This document shows, piece by piece, positions 1-8,898 of a DNA stretch of 64,000 nt. The stretch covers positions 62,001-126,000 of the forward strand of contig NZ_JACHIJ010000004.1 of assembly GCF_014203115.1 (NCBI RefSeq). Reading direction: 5' to 3'. Source of the DNA: Afipia massiliensis. Its GTDB lineage: Bacteria; Pseudomonadota; Alphaproteobacteria; Rhizobiales; Xanthobacteraceae. Made by a program: the position numbers and the translations under genes. Numbering within the stretch: position 1 is the first letter of the stretch; every line of letters begins with the position of its first letter. The notes under the pieces are model-generated. The model was not told the origin of the DNA and made no database searches. It saw only the letters and a list, made by a program, of their open reading frames with translations.

Positions 1-241
1 TCGCCTGAGATATATCAGCCGCAAAGAGCTGCTCGTAGATCTGGCCGGTGTCGTGATTATGTTTCCATTGCCAGTCGTAATTGTCCCAGGAAAGAGCCGG
101 AAGCGCAGTCCAGACGCTTGCGACTTCCAGGGTACCGCCGTATTTCGGAGTTTCCATCGTTTGAGCGATAGCTGTGTTTGCAAAGAGAAGTAAGCCAGTT
201 AGCCCTGCGCCAACCTGCTTACGCCACACTTGGTTTCGCAT
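1..241 (-). CDS. ABC transporter substrate-binding protein, family 5 (N-terminal part)
   Basis: Only the first 80 codons lie in the window; the gene runs off the left edge. The ATG at 241-239 follows a strong ribosome binding site, GGAGG, six bases upstream. The N-terminus has two basic residues (R2, R6), a hydrophobic stretch (GLTGLLLFANTAIA) and a likely signal peptidase site at AIA-QT, so the protein is exported to the periplasm. The mature start (ETPKYGGTLEVAS) is typical of peptide/nickel/opine-type binding proteins of SBP family 5. It sits just upstream in gene order of two DppB/DppC-type permeases on the same strand, which supports the call. Ligand specificity cannot be read from this fragment. 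Confidence 0.8.
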   Translation of the reverse strand, partial: MRNQVWRKQVGAGLTGLLLFANTAIAQTMETPKYGGTLEVASVWTALPALSWDNYDWQWKHNHDTGQIYEQLFAADISQA

Positions 242-268
242 TTTTTCCTCCTTAAGTTTCTAATATCG

Positions 269-1174
269 TTAACGAGTTCCACTCATCCGCGGGTCCAGCA
301 GATCGCGTAGTGCGTCACCAAACATATTGACGCTAAAGACCACAATCGTCAGGCATATGCCCGGCGCTATCGCCATCCATGGCGCAAGATGCATGTAGTT
401 GCGAGCACTTCCCGTGAGCATACCGCCCCACGTCGGCGTAGGAGGCGGAACGCCCAGCCCTAAAAAAGACAATGCGGACTCTACGAGTATCACCGCGCCA
501 ACACGCATCGTGAACAACACAATAATCGGAGGCATGACGTTCGGCAGAATATGACGCCAAATCACACGTGTATTCGATCCACCGATTGACTGAGCGGCAT
601 GAATAAAGCTCTGCTCGCGGACTGATAAAACCGCGCTGCGAATGATGCGTGAGCCTGCCACCCCATACAGACAACCAAGTACAAGGATGATTTGGAGCAT
701 GCCGGGGCCGACGACCGCCACTACGACGATCAGAATGACGATGTCGGGAAAGCTCATCCATGCATCGACGAAGCGCTGAGCAATCATATCGATCTTGCCA
801 CCAAGGTAGCCGGTTATGATGCCAATGACGACAGAGATGATGGTCGCAAGCATTGATGCGGATAGCCCAACAATGATCGACAGCCTCGCGCCATAAAGAA
901 CGCGAGAAAATACGTCGCGGCCGAGATGGTCGGTACCGAACCAGAACTGCCAGCTGGGCGGCTTCATCCGATTGCTCGGCATAATCTGGTTGAAGCCATA
1001 TGGCGCTAACAGGTCAGCGAAGATAGCAGCGAACAGGAAAATTAGGCAGACAACGGCGCCGATCGCACCCAACGGGTTTTCACGGAATAAGCGAACCACA
1101 AAAGATCGAAACGTGCTGAGCTTGCGCATAAACTGTGTACCGGAGGAGTTCGAACGATAAGTGATTTCGGTCAT
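269..1174 (-). CDS. ABC transporter permease, DppC/OppC type
   Basis: This is a 301-residue inner membrane permease of the oligopeptide/dipeptide importer class. A cytoplasmic N-terminal tail is followed by a first membrane helix near residues 35-55, the FGTDHLGRDVFSR signature near 80 that marks the DppC/OppC subunit, and a BPD_transp_1 domain with the EAA-like loop around residues 190-215 (EQSFIHAAQSIGGSNTRVI). Its start overlaps the stop of the upstream permease gene (ATGA type overlap at 1174), so the two are translationally coupled. Together with the binding protein at 1-241 it forms a transporter operon; the ATPase genes are presumably outside the window. Substrate unknown. Confidence 0.9.
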   Translation of the reverse strand: MTEITYRSNSSGTQFMRKLSTFRSFVVRLFRENPLGAIGAVVCLIFLFAAIFADLLAPYGFNQIMPSNRMKPPSWQFWFGTDHLGRDVFSRVLYGARLSIIVGLSASMLATIISVVIGIITGYLGGKIDMIAQRFVDAWMSFPDIVILIVVVAVVGPGMLQIILVLGCLYGVAGSRIIRSAVLSVREQSFIHAAQSIGGSNTRVIWRHILPNVMPPIIVLFTMRVGAVILVESALSFLGLGVPPPTPTWGGMLTGSARNYMHLAPWMAIAPGICLTIVVFSVNMFGDALRDLLDPRMSGTR

Positions 1175-2133
1175 CAGCGTGTCCGCACCTTCGGATCAAA
1201 CCATCCGTAGCTCAAATCGACCAACAAATTGATGATTATGACAGCAACGCCGGTTATCAGAAAAACACCGGTAATCATTGGATAATCCCTGTTGCCAACA
1301 GCCTCCAGCAAAAGGAGTCCCATGCCGGGAATTGCGAAAATCTGCTCCATAATGATTGTGCCACCAAACAGTAAGGGAGCCAAAAGACCGATGAGAGTTA
1401 TGACCGGAATCAATGCATTGCGCAGTGCATGGCGCACCATGATCGTCCTAACCGGCAAACCTTTGGCGTAAGCAGTACGGATATAGTCCTGCCGCAATAC
1501 CTCCAGCATCATTGTTCGGGTCAGCCGCATGATGAGCGCGGATGACGCCATTGCTAGAATCAGAGCCGGGACCAACAACTGCACCAAGTGTGCAACGGGA
1601 TCTTGTAATAGTGAGACATAGCTGATTGCTGGCGACCAACCCCACCACAAAGCAGGGAGTACCGCCACCAGCGTACCAATCCAAAAGCCCGGAATAGCGA
1701 GTGCCAAGATTGAAACGCTACGGAAAATGTAATCGCCGATCGTGTTCTGACGCAACGCCGCGTAAACCCCAATCGGGACGCCAATTGACAACGAAATGAT
1801 GAGCGCCATGGCGCCTAATTCAAACGTAACCGGAAGGCGATGGACGACTTCGTCCATAACGGGCGCACCGGTCCAGAGCGAGTTTCCCAAGTTCCCGTGC
1901 AACAGAAGCGAGCCGAGCCAGCGAAAGTATTGAATGTATATTGGCTGATCGAGACCAAGCGCCGCTTCCAATTGAGCGCGTGGTAATCCGGACGCACTCC
2001 CGTCATTTTGCGACAACATCAGATCAATGACGCTTCCAGGTATGAGCCTAATAGTGAAGAAGACAATCAGGCTGGCAAAGAAGAGCGTGGGAATAAGAGC
2101 GAGAATGCGACGCGCGACATATCCCCCTATCAC
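1174..2133 (-). CDS. ABC transporter permease, DppB/OppB type
   Basis: This inner membrane permease pairs with the DppC-type gene that follows it. I chose the GTG at 2133: it has AGAGG seven bases upstream and gives the usual start, with the first membrane helix beginning about nine residues in (ARRILALIPTLFF). A longer GTG start at 2190 is possible (338 residues) but adds an N-terminal tail unusual for the family and has poorer spacing. The protein shows the BPD_transp_1 fold with an EAA-type loop (DYIRTAYAKGLPVRTIMVRHA) around residue 205 and the conserved FAIPGMGLLLLEAV segment near 265. Substrate unknown; the nearby catabolic block suggests, but does not prove, uptake of a growth substrate. 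Confidence 0.88.
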   Translation of the reverse strand: MIGGYVARRILALIPTLFFASLIVFFTIRLIPGSVIDLMLSQNDGSASGLPRAQLEAALGLDQPIYIQYFRWLGSLLLHGNLGNSLWTGAPVMDEVVHRLPVTFELGAMALIISLSIGVPIGVYAALRQNTIGDYIFRSVSILALAIPGFWIGTLVAVLPALWWGWSPAISYVSLLQDPVAHLVQLLVPALILAMASSALIMRLTRTMMLEVLRQDYIRTAYAKGLPVRTIMVRHALRNALIPVITLIGLLAPLLFGGTIIMEQIFAIPGMGLLLLEAVGNRDYPMITGVFLITGVAVIIINLLVDLSYGWFDPKVRTR

Positions 2134-2323
2134 AACTGCACCTCTGCAAGTTTGGAAAGCAAGAAACTTGAGTGACAAATGGCCGCGCACGCTCCAGTAA
2201 GCCTCCAGACTGCAAAATCAGCAACCAATGGAACGCTTCGATAGCCTGAAACAGTTTTTCGGGCCCGCATGTCGTATCTCCCATAGCCAACGGGCAGCTG
2301 TCGCATCTAAACTCCACCCTCTT

Positions 2324-2347
2324 ATGCGCATGCTGGTGCATGCGCAT
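2324..2347. repeat. Perfect inverted repeat upstream of the permease operon
   Basis: ATGCGCATGC and GCATGCGCAT form 10-bp perfect arms around a 4-bp spacer (TGGT). It lies about 190 bp upstream of the permease start in a non-coding stretch (2134-2479). It could be an operator or a hairpin; there is no run of T after it on either strand, so a terminator is unlikely. Nothing else is recognisable in this stretch. Confidence 0.5.
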
Positions 2348-2479
2348 CCAAAACCATCACACCTGTTGGTGGGCACTCGATAGCCAGTCATGAATAGCAT
2401 GCGCCATGCAAATTTGGCTCACTCCGATTGGTATCTCCACTTTGGAACGACCAATAATGTGCACGATTGATTGCTATGT

Positions 2480-3230
2480 CAACTGCGTTGCTTGCAGCTA
2501 ACCCGGCAGGCGGAAGTTTTAAAGATGAGCCGTAGTAACGTTTATTATCTGCCAGCCCCGCGTCTTGGACCAACTTCGCGACCATGCGGCGCCTTGCCCA
2601 ATTGCATTAGAAATTTCCAACCGCGGGCTCGCGGATGTTTCAAGGCCTGCCAGTCGCCAAGGGCGGGGGGCAAGATCGCCCGCCGGCACGTCAAAATGCT
2701 GATTTAGACAATGGGGACAGAAGCGCTCTACCACCGTCCGTCCCCCACGAAGCCTGAGCCCCGCCACAAGATCTATCCATATTTGCTACGCAGCATGGTG
2801 ATCACGCGTCCAAACCAAGTTTGGGCGATGGACGTCACCTATATCCGATGGCGCGTGGCTTCATGTATCTCGCTGTCGTTGCTTGACTGGGCAACCCGTC
2901 GGGTTCTTGCGCGGCGGCTATCGATCACGATGGAATCGGCATTCTACGTCGAGATTCTAGAGAATGCTTTGGAGCGTCATGGCAGGCCGGAAATATTCAA
3001 ACATCGACCAGGGTTCGCAGGTGCGACCTTCACCGGTGTGCTGGCCAGCAACGGCGTTGGCACCAGCATGGACGGTAAGAGGGCTTAGCCGGATAATGTG
3101 TTTGTCGAACGGCTGTGGTGCGGCCTCGAGTACGAGGGGCATATTGTGAGCCTACGCAGCGTCAGCGAGACGCTTAACTCGATCGGCCACTATCTCGACT
3201 AACAGCCGCGGTAGTACGCCGGATTAAGCC
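2480..3230 (+). mobile_element. Decayed IS3-family transposase (orfB remnant)
   Basis: Several frames together reconstruct an IS3-family OrfB. The first part reads LTRQAEVLKMSRSNVYYLP (near 2498-2560), then IARRHVKML near 2680-2705, then after a stop the integrase core: IYPYLLRSM, RPNQVWAMDVTYI (first catalytic Asp) and DWATRRVLARRLS at 2770-2930. The end (NVFVERLW, SVSETLNSIGHYLD) is reached only after an in-frame stop at 3086-3088, and more stops follow at 3199. Stops and frameshifts make it inactive. No intact orfA and no clear terminal inverted repeats were found. It separates the transporter operon from the catabolic block. Confidence 0.8.
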
Positions 3231-3657
3231 GACTTCATTCCGCCGCTGCTCCGCACGGCAGCCTAACGTCGGCAGAGACTCCACTTGTCGATGCGGAGCT
3301 TCTGTTCAGATAGCCGGAAACAGCTCATACACATGCGGGAGCGCGCGATCGACCTGAAACATCACGGCGGTAAATCGTCACTGATGGCGACACCGAGCGT
3401 TGGGAACATTAGCCTTATTTGAACCAATCCTTCCGATGCAAGCTGAGCATCGCCATTCATGACCGACGTTTAACCAAAAAAATGAGCCAGCCGTTATTTT
3501 CGGCAAGCTCAGTTTGGAAGGTTCACATAAACCATCGTAGCGTTGCTGGTTTAGTCGTCTAGGGACTCAACTTGGGGCCCCTACATCGCATTCGTAACCC
3601 AAGCCTAAAAGCGACGAGGACACCCTATCCGCTGCTCACCTGTGCGACAGCAGGTTG
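3231..3657. other. Non-coding stretch, no gene recognised
   Basis: About 430 bp between the IS3 remnant and the glutathione transferase stop. The first 100 bp may hold more of the degenerate IS tail (a PHGSL-like stretch near 3257). I see no complete gene, no RNA gene and no convincing terminator. Confidence 0.4.
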
Positions 3658-4341
3658 TCAGACTTTTTGACCGAACATGTTTTTCCAAGATTCCGTGCCC
3701 GGTTTTGCATCCCACTTCTTCGTGTCGGACATAACAGCGAGCCCCTCCTGCACCGCAGGACGCACCTTTATGGCATCGAACCACCGCTTGAGATTAGGAT
3801 AGGAGTCCAGCTCCTGCCCCTGCCACCGGTAGGGACGAATCCAAGGAAAAGTCGCAATATCCGCGATCGAGTAGTCGCCGGCGAGATATTCACGATCGGC
3901 CAAGCGACGATCAATCACGCCGTACAGTCTGGCGGCCTCTTTCGTGTAACGCTCGACCGCATACGGTATTTGCTCCGGCGCATAGCGCCGAAAATGATGT
4001 GCTTGACCGAGCATCGGCCCGACACCACCCATCTGAAACATCAACCATTGAACCACTTCCATTCGTGCTCGCGGCTCTGCAGGAAGCAGCTTGCCGGTCT
4101 TTTCGGCAAGATAGAGAAGGATCGCCCCCGTTTCGAAAATCGGAAGCGCTTGTCCTCCAGGTCCATCATGATCGATGATGGCTGGAATCTTGTTGTTCGG
4201 GCTGATCTTGAGGAACTCCGCGCCGAACTGATCGCCCTTAGTGATGTCGATCGGCAGAACACGATAATGCAGGCCAAGTTCGGCCAGCATTATCGTGACC
4301 TTGTATCCATTCGGCGTCGTCCAGAAATAGAGATCAATCAT
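3658..4341 (-). CDS. Glutathione S-transferase, YghU/YfcG (nu class)-like
   Basis: This 227-residue cytosolic enzyme belongs to the bacterial nu-class/Ure2p-like glutathione transferases, which use glutathione in disulfide or ether/thioether chemistry. The ATG at 4341 has AGGAAG seven bases upstream; a longer frame start at 4392 would overlap the gene before it. The thioredoxin-like domain (about 1-85) carries the TTPNGYK motif expected at the active site, the cis-proline segment NNKIPAI near 50, and FETGAI near 70 where E-S/T binds the gamma-glutamyl group. The helical domain has the family's DYSIADIATFPW segment near 150. It lies 43 bp downstream of an FAD-linked oxidase and is very likely co-transcribed with it. 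A decayed partial copy lies at 10970-11276 beside the second oxidase copy, so the pairing was duplicated. Confidence 0.88.
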   Translation of the reverse strand: MIDLYFWTTPNGYKVTIMLAELGLHYRVLPIDITKGDQFGAEFLKISPNNKIPAIIDHDGPGGQALPIFETGAILLYLAEKTGKLLPAEPRARMEVVQWLMFQMGGVGPMLGQAHHFRRYAPEQIPYAVERYTKEAARLYGVIDRRLADREYLAGDYSIADIATFPWIRPYRWQGQELDSYPNLKRWFDAIKVRPAVQEGLAVMSDTKKWDAKPGTESWKNMFGQKV

Positions 4342-4384
4342 ACGAACTTCCTGTGAAACAATCGAATGGATAGCGTTGTGCGGA

Positions 4385-6022
4385 TTAGGCATTAGGCCTG
4401 TCGAAGAGAATGCCGGGGTTGAGCACCCAGTTCGGATCGACCTCCCGCTTGCTCGCCTTCATCATGCGAATGAAGCCCGGATCGATCTCCTTGTCGTACC
4501 AAGGACGGAAACTACGGCCCACGGAATGGTGGTGAGTAATCGTCGCGCCAAACTCAATCAGAGTATCTGAAGCAACCTTGGACAGGGCTTGATAATGATC
4601 AATGTTCTTTTCATGGCTAGACGGAGCCATGACCGAGTAATACGGCGCAGGTCCATCTGGATAGAGAAACGAGAAGCGCCGGCAAACAATGCCCCCGCCA
4701 CAGATTCTTTTCTGAGCTTCAGCCACTCGACGCAATATTTCGGTATCGAGCGCTTCGAACTTGTCCCAAGTATAGGCCGTCTCGAAGGTGAAACCGACAA
4801 TCCCCATCGCCATGCGGGTGTGCATCAAATACGGAAGGTATCGGAACTGATTGCGCCAACTCCCCTGTGCACCCGAACGACTGGTTTCGAGTGCCTCGCC
4901 ACCGGATCCGGCCTTTTGCTTCACCGTGCCGCCAAAGTCTCGGCAAATTTCTAGAGACCGTTCCAGCCACGCATCGACCGGATGATCCGCCGACTCATAA
5001 CCGATCAAGAGCATTGACTCGGTGCCATCGCCAGCTCCGTAGAAGAGAGAATCCTGCTCATCGAGATAACGGCAGTTTGCAGGATACAGCCCCGCCTGGG
5101 TGATCTGGCGAACGGCCTTTGCCCCCTCATAAAAGGTCTTGAAGGAGACAGAAGCATTGGCACGAAAGACCACCCGACCCTGCAGACGCATCCACGCCTC
5201 TGTGATGATACCGAGGGTTCCTTCCGAACCAATAAAGGCGCGGTCAGGATTCGGGCCGGCGCCGGATCCCGGCAAACGGCGGTTCTCAATGGTGCCGGTC
5301 GGCGTTACAACGCGCAGACTTTCCACCATATCGTCGATGTGGGTCAAGTGGGTCGCATAATGCCCCGAGGAGCGCGTGGCGATCCAACCGCCGAGGGTCG
5401 AGAACTCCCAGGATTGCGGAACATGGCGCAACGTGAGCCCGTGTGGCTTCAACTGCGCTTCAAGCGACGGACCGAACGTGCCGCCTTGAATGCGAGCGGC
5501 CCGTGAAATCGGATCCACCTCAAGCACCTGGTTTAGATTCTCAAGATCGATAGTGACTACACCCTTGTAACGACTGTCATCTGGGGGAGTGATACCGCCC
5601 GTGACGCTTGATCCGCCACCGAAAGGCACGGCCGCGTACCCATTTTCGCCGCACCAGTCGAGAACGGCCGCAATATCCTTTTCGTCGCGAGGATACGCAA
5701 CGATGTCCGGCGGGTTCGGAAATCGCCGCTTGTAGACCATCGCCAGATCGTGAAAGCTCTTGCCGTACGTGTGAGCAACGCGCTCCCATTTTTCGGTTGT
5801 GCAAAAACTCGCCAAAGAGGCGGGTGGCTGAATCCGCGGAGCACGAAGCTCAATTTCGTCAAGAGTCGGATCGGTGAGAATCGTGAAATCGGTCATTCCT
5901 AACCGTTTTGCAACTCGCTGCTGCATGGCAAGAACTTCAGACTGCGGGATATCCTGGCCTTCGTAACCCCACCCCCAGAATTTCCTGCGTTGTCCCTTGG
6001 GTGCACTTATGGGTACGTTCAC
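4385..6022 (-). CDS. FAD-linked oxidase, alkylglycerone-phosphate synthase-like (copy 1)
   Basis: This 545-residue flavoprotein belongs to the vanillyl-alcohol oxidase/AGPS superfamily. A GTG start at 6022 follows GAGGAG. The FAD_binding_4 domain spans roughly 110-290, with VVTIDLENLNQVLEVDP, GGWIATRSSGHYAT and GSEGTLGIITEAWMRL. The C-terminal FAD-oxidase domain follows, with the histidine-rich ITHHHSVGRS motif near 500, which matches the catalytic HHH of AGPS. The N-terminus (FWGWGYEGQ) is also AGPS-like. True AGPS makes ether lipids; bacterial homologues in catabolic clusters are usually of unknown substrate. Here the glutathione transferase, glycolate oxidase and CoA ligase neighbours suggest oxidation of a hydroxy acid or ether acid, which is inference. 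A near-identical copy lies at 11321-12955. Confidence 0.85.
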   Translation of the reverse strand: MNVPISAPKGQRRKFWGWGYEGQDIPQSEVLAMQQRVAKRLGMTDFTILTDPTLDEIELRAPRIQPPASLASFCTTEKWERVAHTYGKSFHDLAMVYKRRFPNPPDIVAYPRDEKDIAAVLDWCGENGYAAVPFGGGSSVTGGITPPDDSRYKGVVTIDLENLNQVLEVDPISRAARIQGGTFGPSLEAQLKPHGLTLRHVPQSWEFSTLGGWIATRSSGHYATHLTHIDDMVESLRVVTPTGTIENRRLPGSGAGPNPDRAFIGSEGTLGIITEAWMRLQGRVVFRANASVSFKTFYEGAKAVRQITQAGLYPANCRYLDEQDSLFYGAGDGTESMLLIGYESADHPVDAWLERSLEICRDFGGTVKQKAGSGGEALETSRSGAQGSWRNQFRYLPYLMHTRMAMGIVGFTFETAYTWDKFEALDTEILRRVAEAQKRICGGGIVCRRFSFLYPDGPAPYYSVMAPSSHEKNIDHYQALSKVASDTLIEFGATITHHHSVGRSFRPWYDKEIDPGFIRMMKASKREVDPNWVLNPGILFDRPNA

Positions 6023-6121
6023 GTTCGCTTCTCCTCAATTCATAAGCTGCTGGCAGCAACTTTTTGCGTTTACTTACGAGCAGGGCTCGCGAAAGGCTTG
6101 ACTGTTCTCTGCGCTCGCCTT

Positions 6122-6165
6122 CCAAATTGGTACTACCACCATAAAGTAGCGAGGCTGACTGTCAA
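6122..6165 (-). promoter_or_regulatory. Promoter and FadR-type operator upstream of oxidase copy 1
   Basis: On the minus strand a -35 box TTGACA (6165-6160) is followed after 16 bp by TATGGT (6143-6138). The operator CCAAATTGGTACTACCAC (plus strand, 6122-6139) overlaps the -10 and start region. Its core TTGGT-N3-ACCA is the geometry of FadR-type GntR operators. The placement suggests repression of the oxidase-glutathione transferase transcript. Confidence 0.7.
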
Positions 6166-6372
6166 GAGCACTTTCGGTATTAATCGACAATTTCCGACCT
6201 TGATGTGGCTATCATTGGAAGAACCTTCATCCGCGCAAAAAGGCTTGCAACGTAAAGGCGACCTGCTGATCACTAAACTTAGAGTTCTTCATCAGTCGGA
6301 CTCCCTTCAGTATCAGCCTAACCGGAAAATTTATTCAGCTTGGTCTAAACTTATCAACGCAGATCACGCCCC

Positions 6373-7674
6373 TTAGCTGAAGCGGTCCTTCATGGCACCG
6401 GGCAAGGGACCGCCAGTAGCCCAATCAAGCAACTCCACGGTGTGAACTATCGGAATAGCCGTCCCGGCACCGATCTGTGTCATGCACCCAAGATTCCCGC
6501 TCGCGATGATCTGCGGCCTTATCTTTTCGATGTTCGCTACCTTGCGTGACCGGAGTCGGTTTGCAATCTCGGGCTGCAGAATATTGTAGGTCCCCGCCGA
6601 ACCGCAACAGATATGGCTTTCAGAAACGTCCTTCACGACAAATCCCATCTGCGTCAGAAGGGACTTCGGCTGATCCGCGATGCGCTGACCGTGCTGCATC
6701 GAGCACGCCGAATGATACGCGACGATCTGCCCCGTAGTCCTAACGGGCTCCTGGAGCTGAAGTTTATGGAGATACTCCGAGATATCCTGCGCGAGTGCGG
6801 AAATGCGCGCAGCCTTACGGGCGTATGCCTTGTCCTCGCGAAGCATGTATCCATAATCTTTGATGGTCGTTCCGCAGCCTGACGCTGTGATAATGATGGC
6901 ATCGAGCCCGCTCTCGTCAAGCTCCCGTGTCCAGGCATCGACGTTGCGCCGGGCTGCCTCCAGCGCCGATTCCTCGTAACCCATATGATGTACGAGAGCC
7001 CCACAACATCCCTCATCGCGCGGGCTTGTCACCTCGATGCCATGACGATTCAGCAGCCGGATCGCAGCGTCGTTGATGTTCGGGTCGATGACCTGCTGGG
7101 CGCAGCCCGTCAATATTGCGACCCTGCCGCGCCTATCTTGCGCGACCAATTCCTGGGGAGCGGACCTCCGTGGTTTTAGAGCCGGAGCAAGATCGAGCAT
7201 GGCGGAGAACTGCGCGCCGCCCGGAAGCCCAGCGAGCCATTTCCTCATCGGCCTGACCGCGGCCGCCGACAATAGCGCCAATCTCAGTCGTTTCGGATTC
7301 GGCAGCACCGCCGCCAGCATGCCCCGCAGAACACGATCGACCAAAGGGCGCTTGTAGGTCTTCGCAATGTGGGCCCGCGCATGATCCACCAGATGCATAT
7401 AGTGCACCCCGGACGGACATGTGGTCATGCAGGAGAGACAGGACAGGCAGCGATCCACATGTTTGACGACCTTCTCGCTCGCCGGCTTCTCATTCTCGAA
7501 CATATTCTTGATGAGGTAGATTCGCCCGCGCGGACTGTCGAGTTCGTCTCCCAGCAGCAGGTAGGTCGGGCATGTGGCAATACAAAAACCGCAATGGACG
7601 CAGGCGCGAAGAATCTTCTCCGACTCGTTCATGTGCGGCTCGGCGAGCGCCGTCAGCGAGAAGTTCGTTTGCAT
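6373..7674 (-). CDS. glcF: Glycolate oxidase iron-sulfur subunit GlcF
   Basis: This 433-residue subunit passes electrons from the flavin subunits of glycolate oxidase, which converts glycolate to glyoxylate at the inner membrane. Two [4Fe-4S] ferredoxin motifs are visible near residues 25 (CVHCGFCIATCP) and 76 (CLSCLSCMTTCP). Two CCG domains follow, the first with GCAQQV and CCGALVHHMG near 185-230 and the second with HSACSMQHGQ and CCGSAG near 320-360. Length and domain order are normal for GlcF. It is the last gene of the glcD-glcE-glcF series, 18 bp after glcE. The neighbouring ether/alcohol oxidation genes suggest that glycolate or glyoxylate units arise in the pathway. Confidence 0.94.
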   Translation of the reverse strand: MQTNFSLTALAEPHMNESEKILRACVHCGFCIATCPTYLLLGDELDSPRGRIYLIKNMFENEKPASEKVVKHVDRCLSCLSCMTTCPSGVHYMHLVDHARAHIAKTYKRPLVDRVLRGMLAAVLPNPKRLRLALLSAAAVRPMRKWLAGLPGGAQFSAMLDLAPALKPRRSAPQELVAQDRRGRVAILTGCAQQVIDPNINDAAIRLLNRHGIEVTSPRDEGCCGALVHHMGYEESALEAARRNVDAWTRELDESGLDAIIITASGCGTTIKDYGYMLREDKAYARKAARISALAQDISEYLHKLQLQEPVRTTGQIVAYHSACSMQHGQRIADQPKSLLTQMGFVVKDVSESHICCGSAGTYNILQPEIANRLRSRKVANIEKIRPQIIASGNLGCMTQIGAGTAIPIVHTVELLDWATGGPLPGAMKDRFS

Positions 7675-7692
7675 GGGATTCCGATCTTCGCT

Positions 7693-8880
7693 TCAAATGC
7701 CCGAGTACATTCTTCCGAAATTAAGGATACGGTCAGGATCAAACGCAAACTTGATCCTTCGAGTCAGTTCTGCGAGCGAAGGTGGAAGCGGCTCAAATAT
7801 ATCCACCTTATTTCGAATCTCCGGCGTTGCGCGCAAAAGCGTCGCGTGGCCGCCGAGGCCTCGCATTGCATCCCGGATCACCTTGGAGCCCGCATCCTCT
7901 GACGCGTTAACAGCGAGCCAAACTAAGCCGCCGCCCCAGTCATAGAAATGACGCACATCGAGTATCCGCTTGATACAGGCAACAATACCGGCTGCTTTCG
8001 ACGGGGCCAGCGAGAGCCGCCATATGGCACTGTCTTCAGGATCCGCCAGCCATCGCGCATCCCGCACATCAGACCAAATATCTGTGCCCACCTCCCCTTC
8101 CAGCACATCTACCTTTCCATATGGCCGCCAAAGCTTGGCGATCTCGCCGCAACGATACGCCACGGAAGGCGCGAACCCCTCGATGCGGACAATGGTCATG
8201 GGGTCCAACACCACGCCCTTCGGCAGATGCGCTGCAGCGGAAACGGAAAATGGAGATCCCAGAGCCGTCGTCAATGCGGCGATTGCCGTCGCATCACTCA
8301 ACCCGCACAGCACCAGCGAGGACGCGATTTCCGGTTTTGGCAAAACCTTGAAAGTAACCTCGCTGAACACACCGAGCGTACCCCACGCCCCACAACTGAG
8401 CTTTACAAGATCGAGACCGGTGACGTTCTTCATGACCCGTCCACCCGATTTCACGATATCGCCGCGGCCATTTACCAGCCGGATACCAATCAAACTGTCA
8501 CGGCAGGCTCCTGCCATGATACGTCGCGGGCCAGAAACGTTTCCCGCTGCAATTCCGCCGATCGTCGGCTCATTGCTCCCACCGAGAAGCAGCCGATAGT
8601 CCATCGGCTCGAACGGCAGCATTTGATTCTGCGTTGCAAGTGCCTCGTTGATCTCGGACAACCGTGTTCCAGGAAGAGCTCCGATCACCAACTCCGTCGG
8701 CTCATACATCGATACTCCCTGCATGCGCTGCGTTGTAACAGACATTGCATACCCATTCGGCCGGCCGATACCCGACTTGCTACCCGCACCGCTGACAATC
8801 AACGGCATTTTTTCCGTCGCTGCCATCCTGATCGATTGAGACAGGTTCTTTTCGTCGCGCGGCTTCAGATCTCCTGACAT
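7693..8880 (-). CDS. glcE: Glycolate oxidase FAD-binding subunit GlcE
   Basis: This 395-residue subunit of the glycolate oxidase complex has an N-terminal FAD_binding_4 domain: IVSGAGSKSGIGRP near 30, LPFEPMDYRLLLG near 95, IGGIAAGNVSGPRRIMAGACRD near 112-133, and GGRVMKNVTGLDLVKLSCGAWGTLG near 147-172. The short C-terminal half ends in DPDRILNFGRM, typical of GlcE. It lies between glcD (19 bp upstream) and glcF (18 bp downstream), so all three are one transcript. Nothing suggests damage. Confidence 0.94.
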   Translation of the reverse strand: MSGDLKPRDEKNLSQSIRMAATEKMPLIVSGAGSKSGIGRPNGYAMSVTTQRMQGVSMYEPTELVIGALPGTRLSEINEALATQNQMLPFEPMDYRLLLGGSNEPTIGGIAAGNVSGPRRIMAGACRDSLIGIRLVNGRGDIVKSGGRVMKNVTGLDLVKLSCGAWGTLGVFSEVTFKVLPKPEIASSLVLCGLSDATAIAALTTALGSPFSVSAAAHLPKGVVLDPMTIVRIEGFAPSVAYRCGEIAKLWRPYGKVDVLEGEVGTDIWSDVRDARWLADPEDSAIWRLSLAPSKAAGIVACIKRILDVRHFYDWGGGLVWLAVNASEDAGSKVIRDAMRGLGGHATLLRATPEIRNKVDIFEPLPPSLAELTRRIKFAFDPDRILNFGRMYSGI

Positions 8881-8898
8881 TGCCCATCTCGTCCAGCG

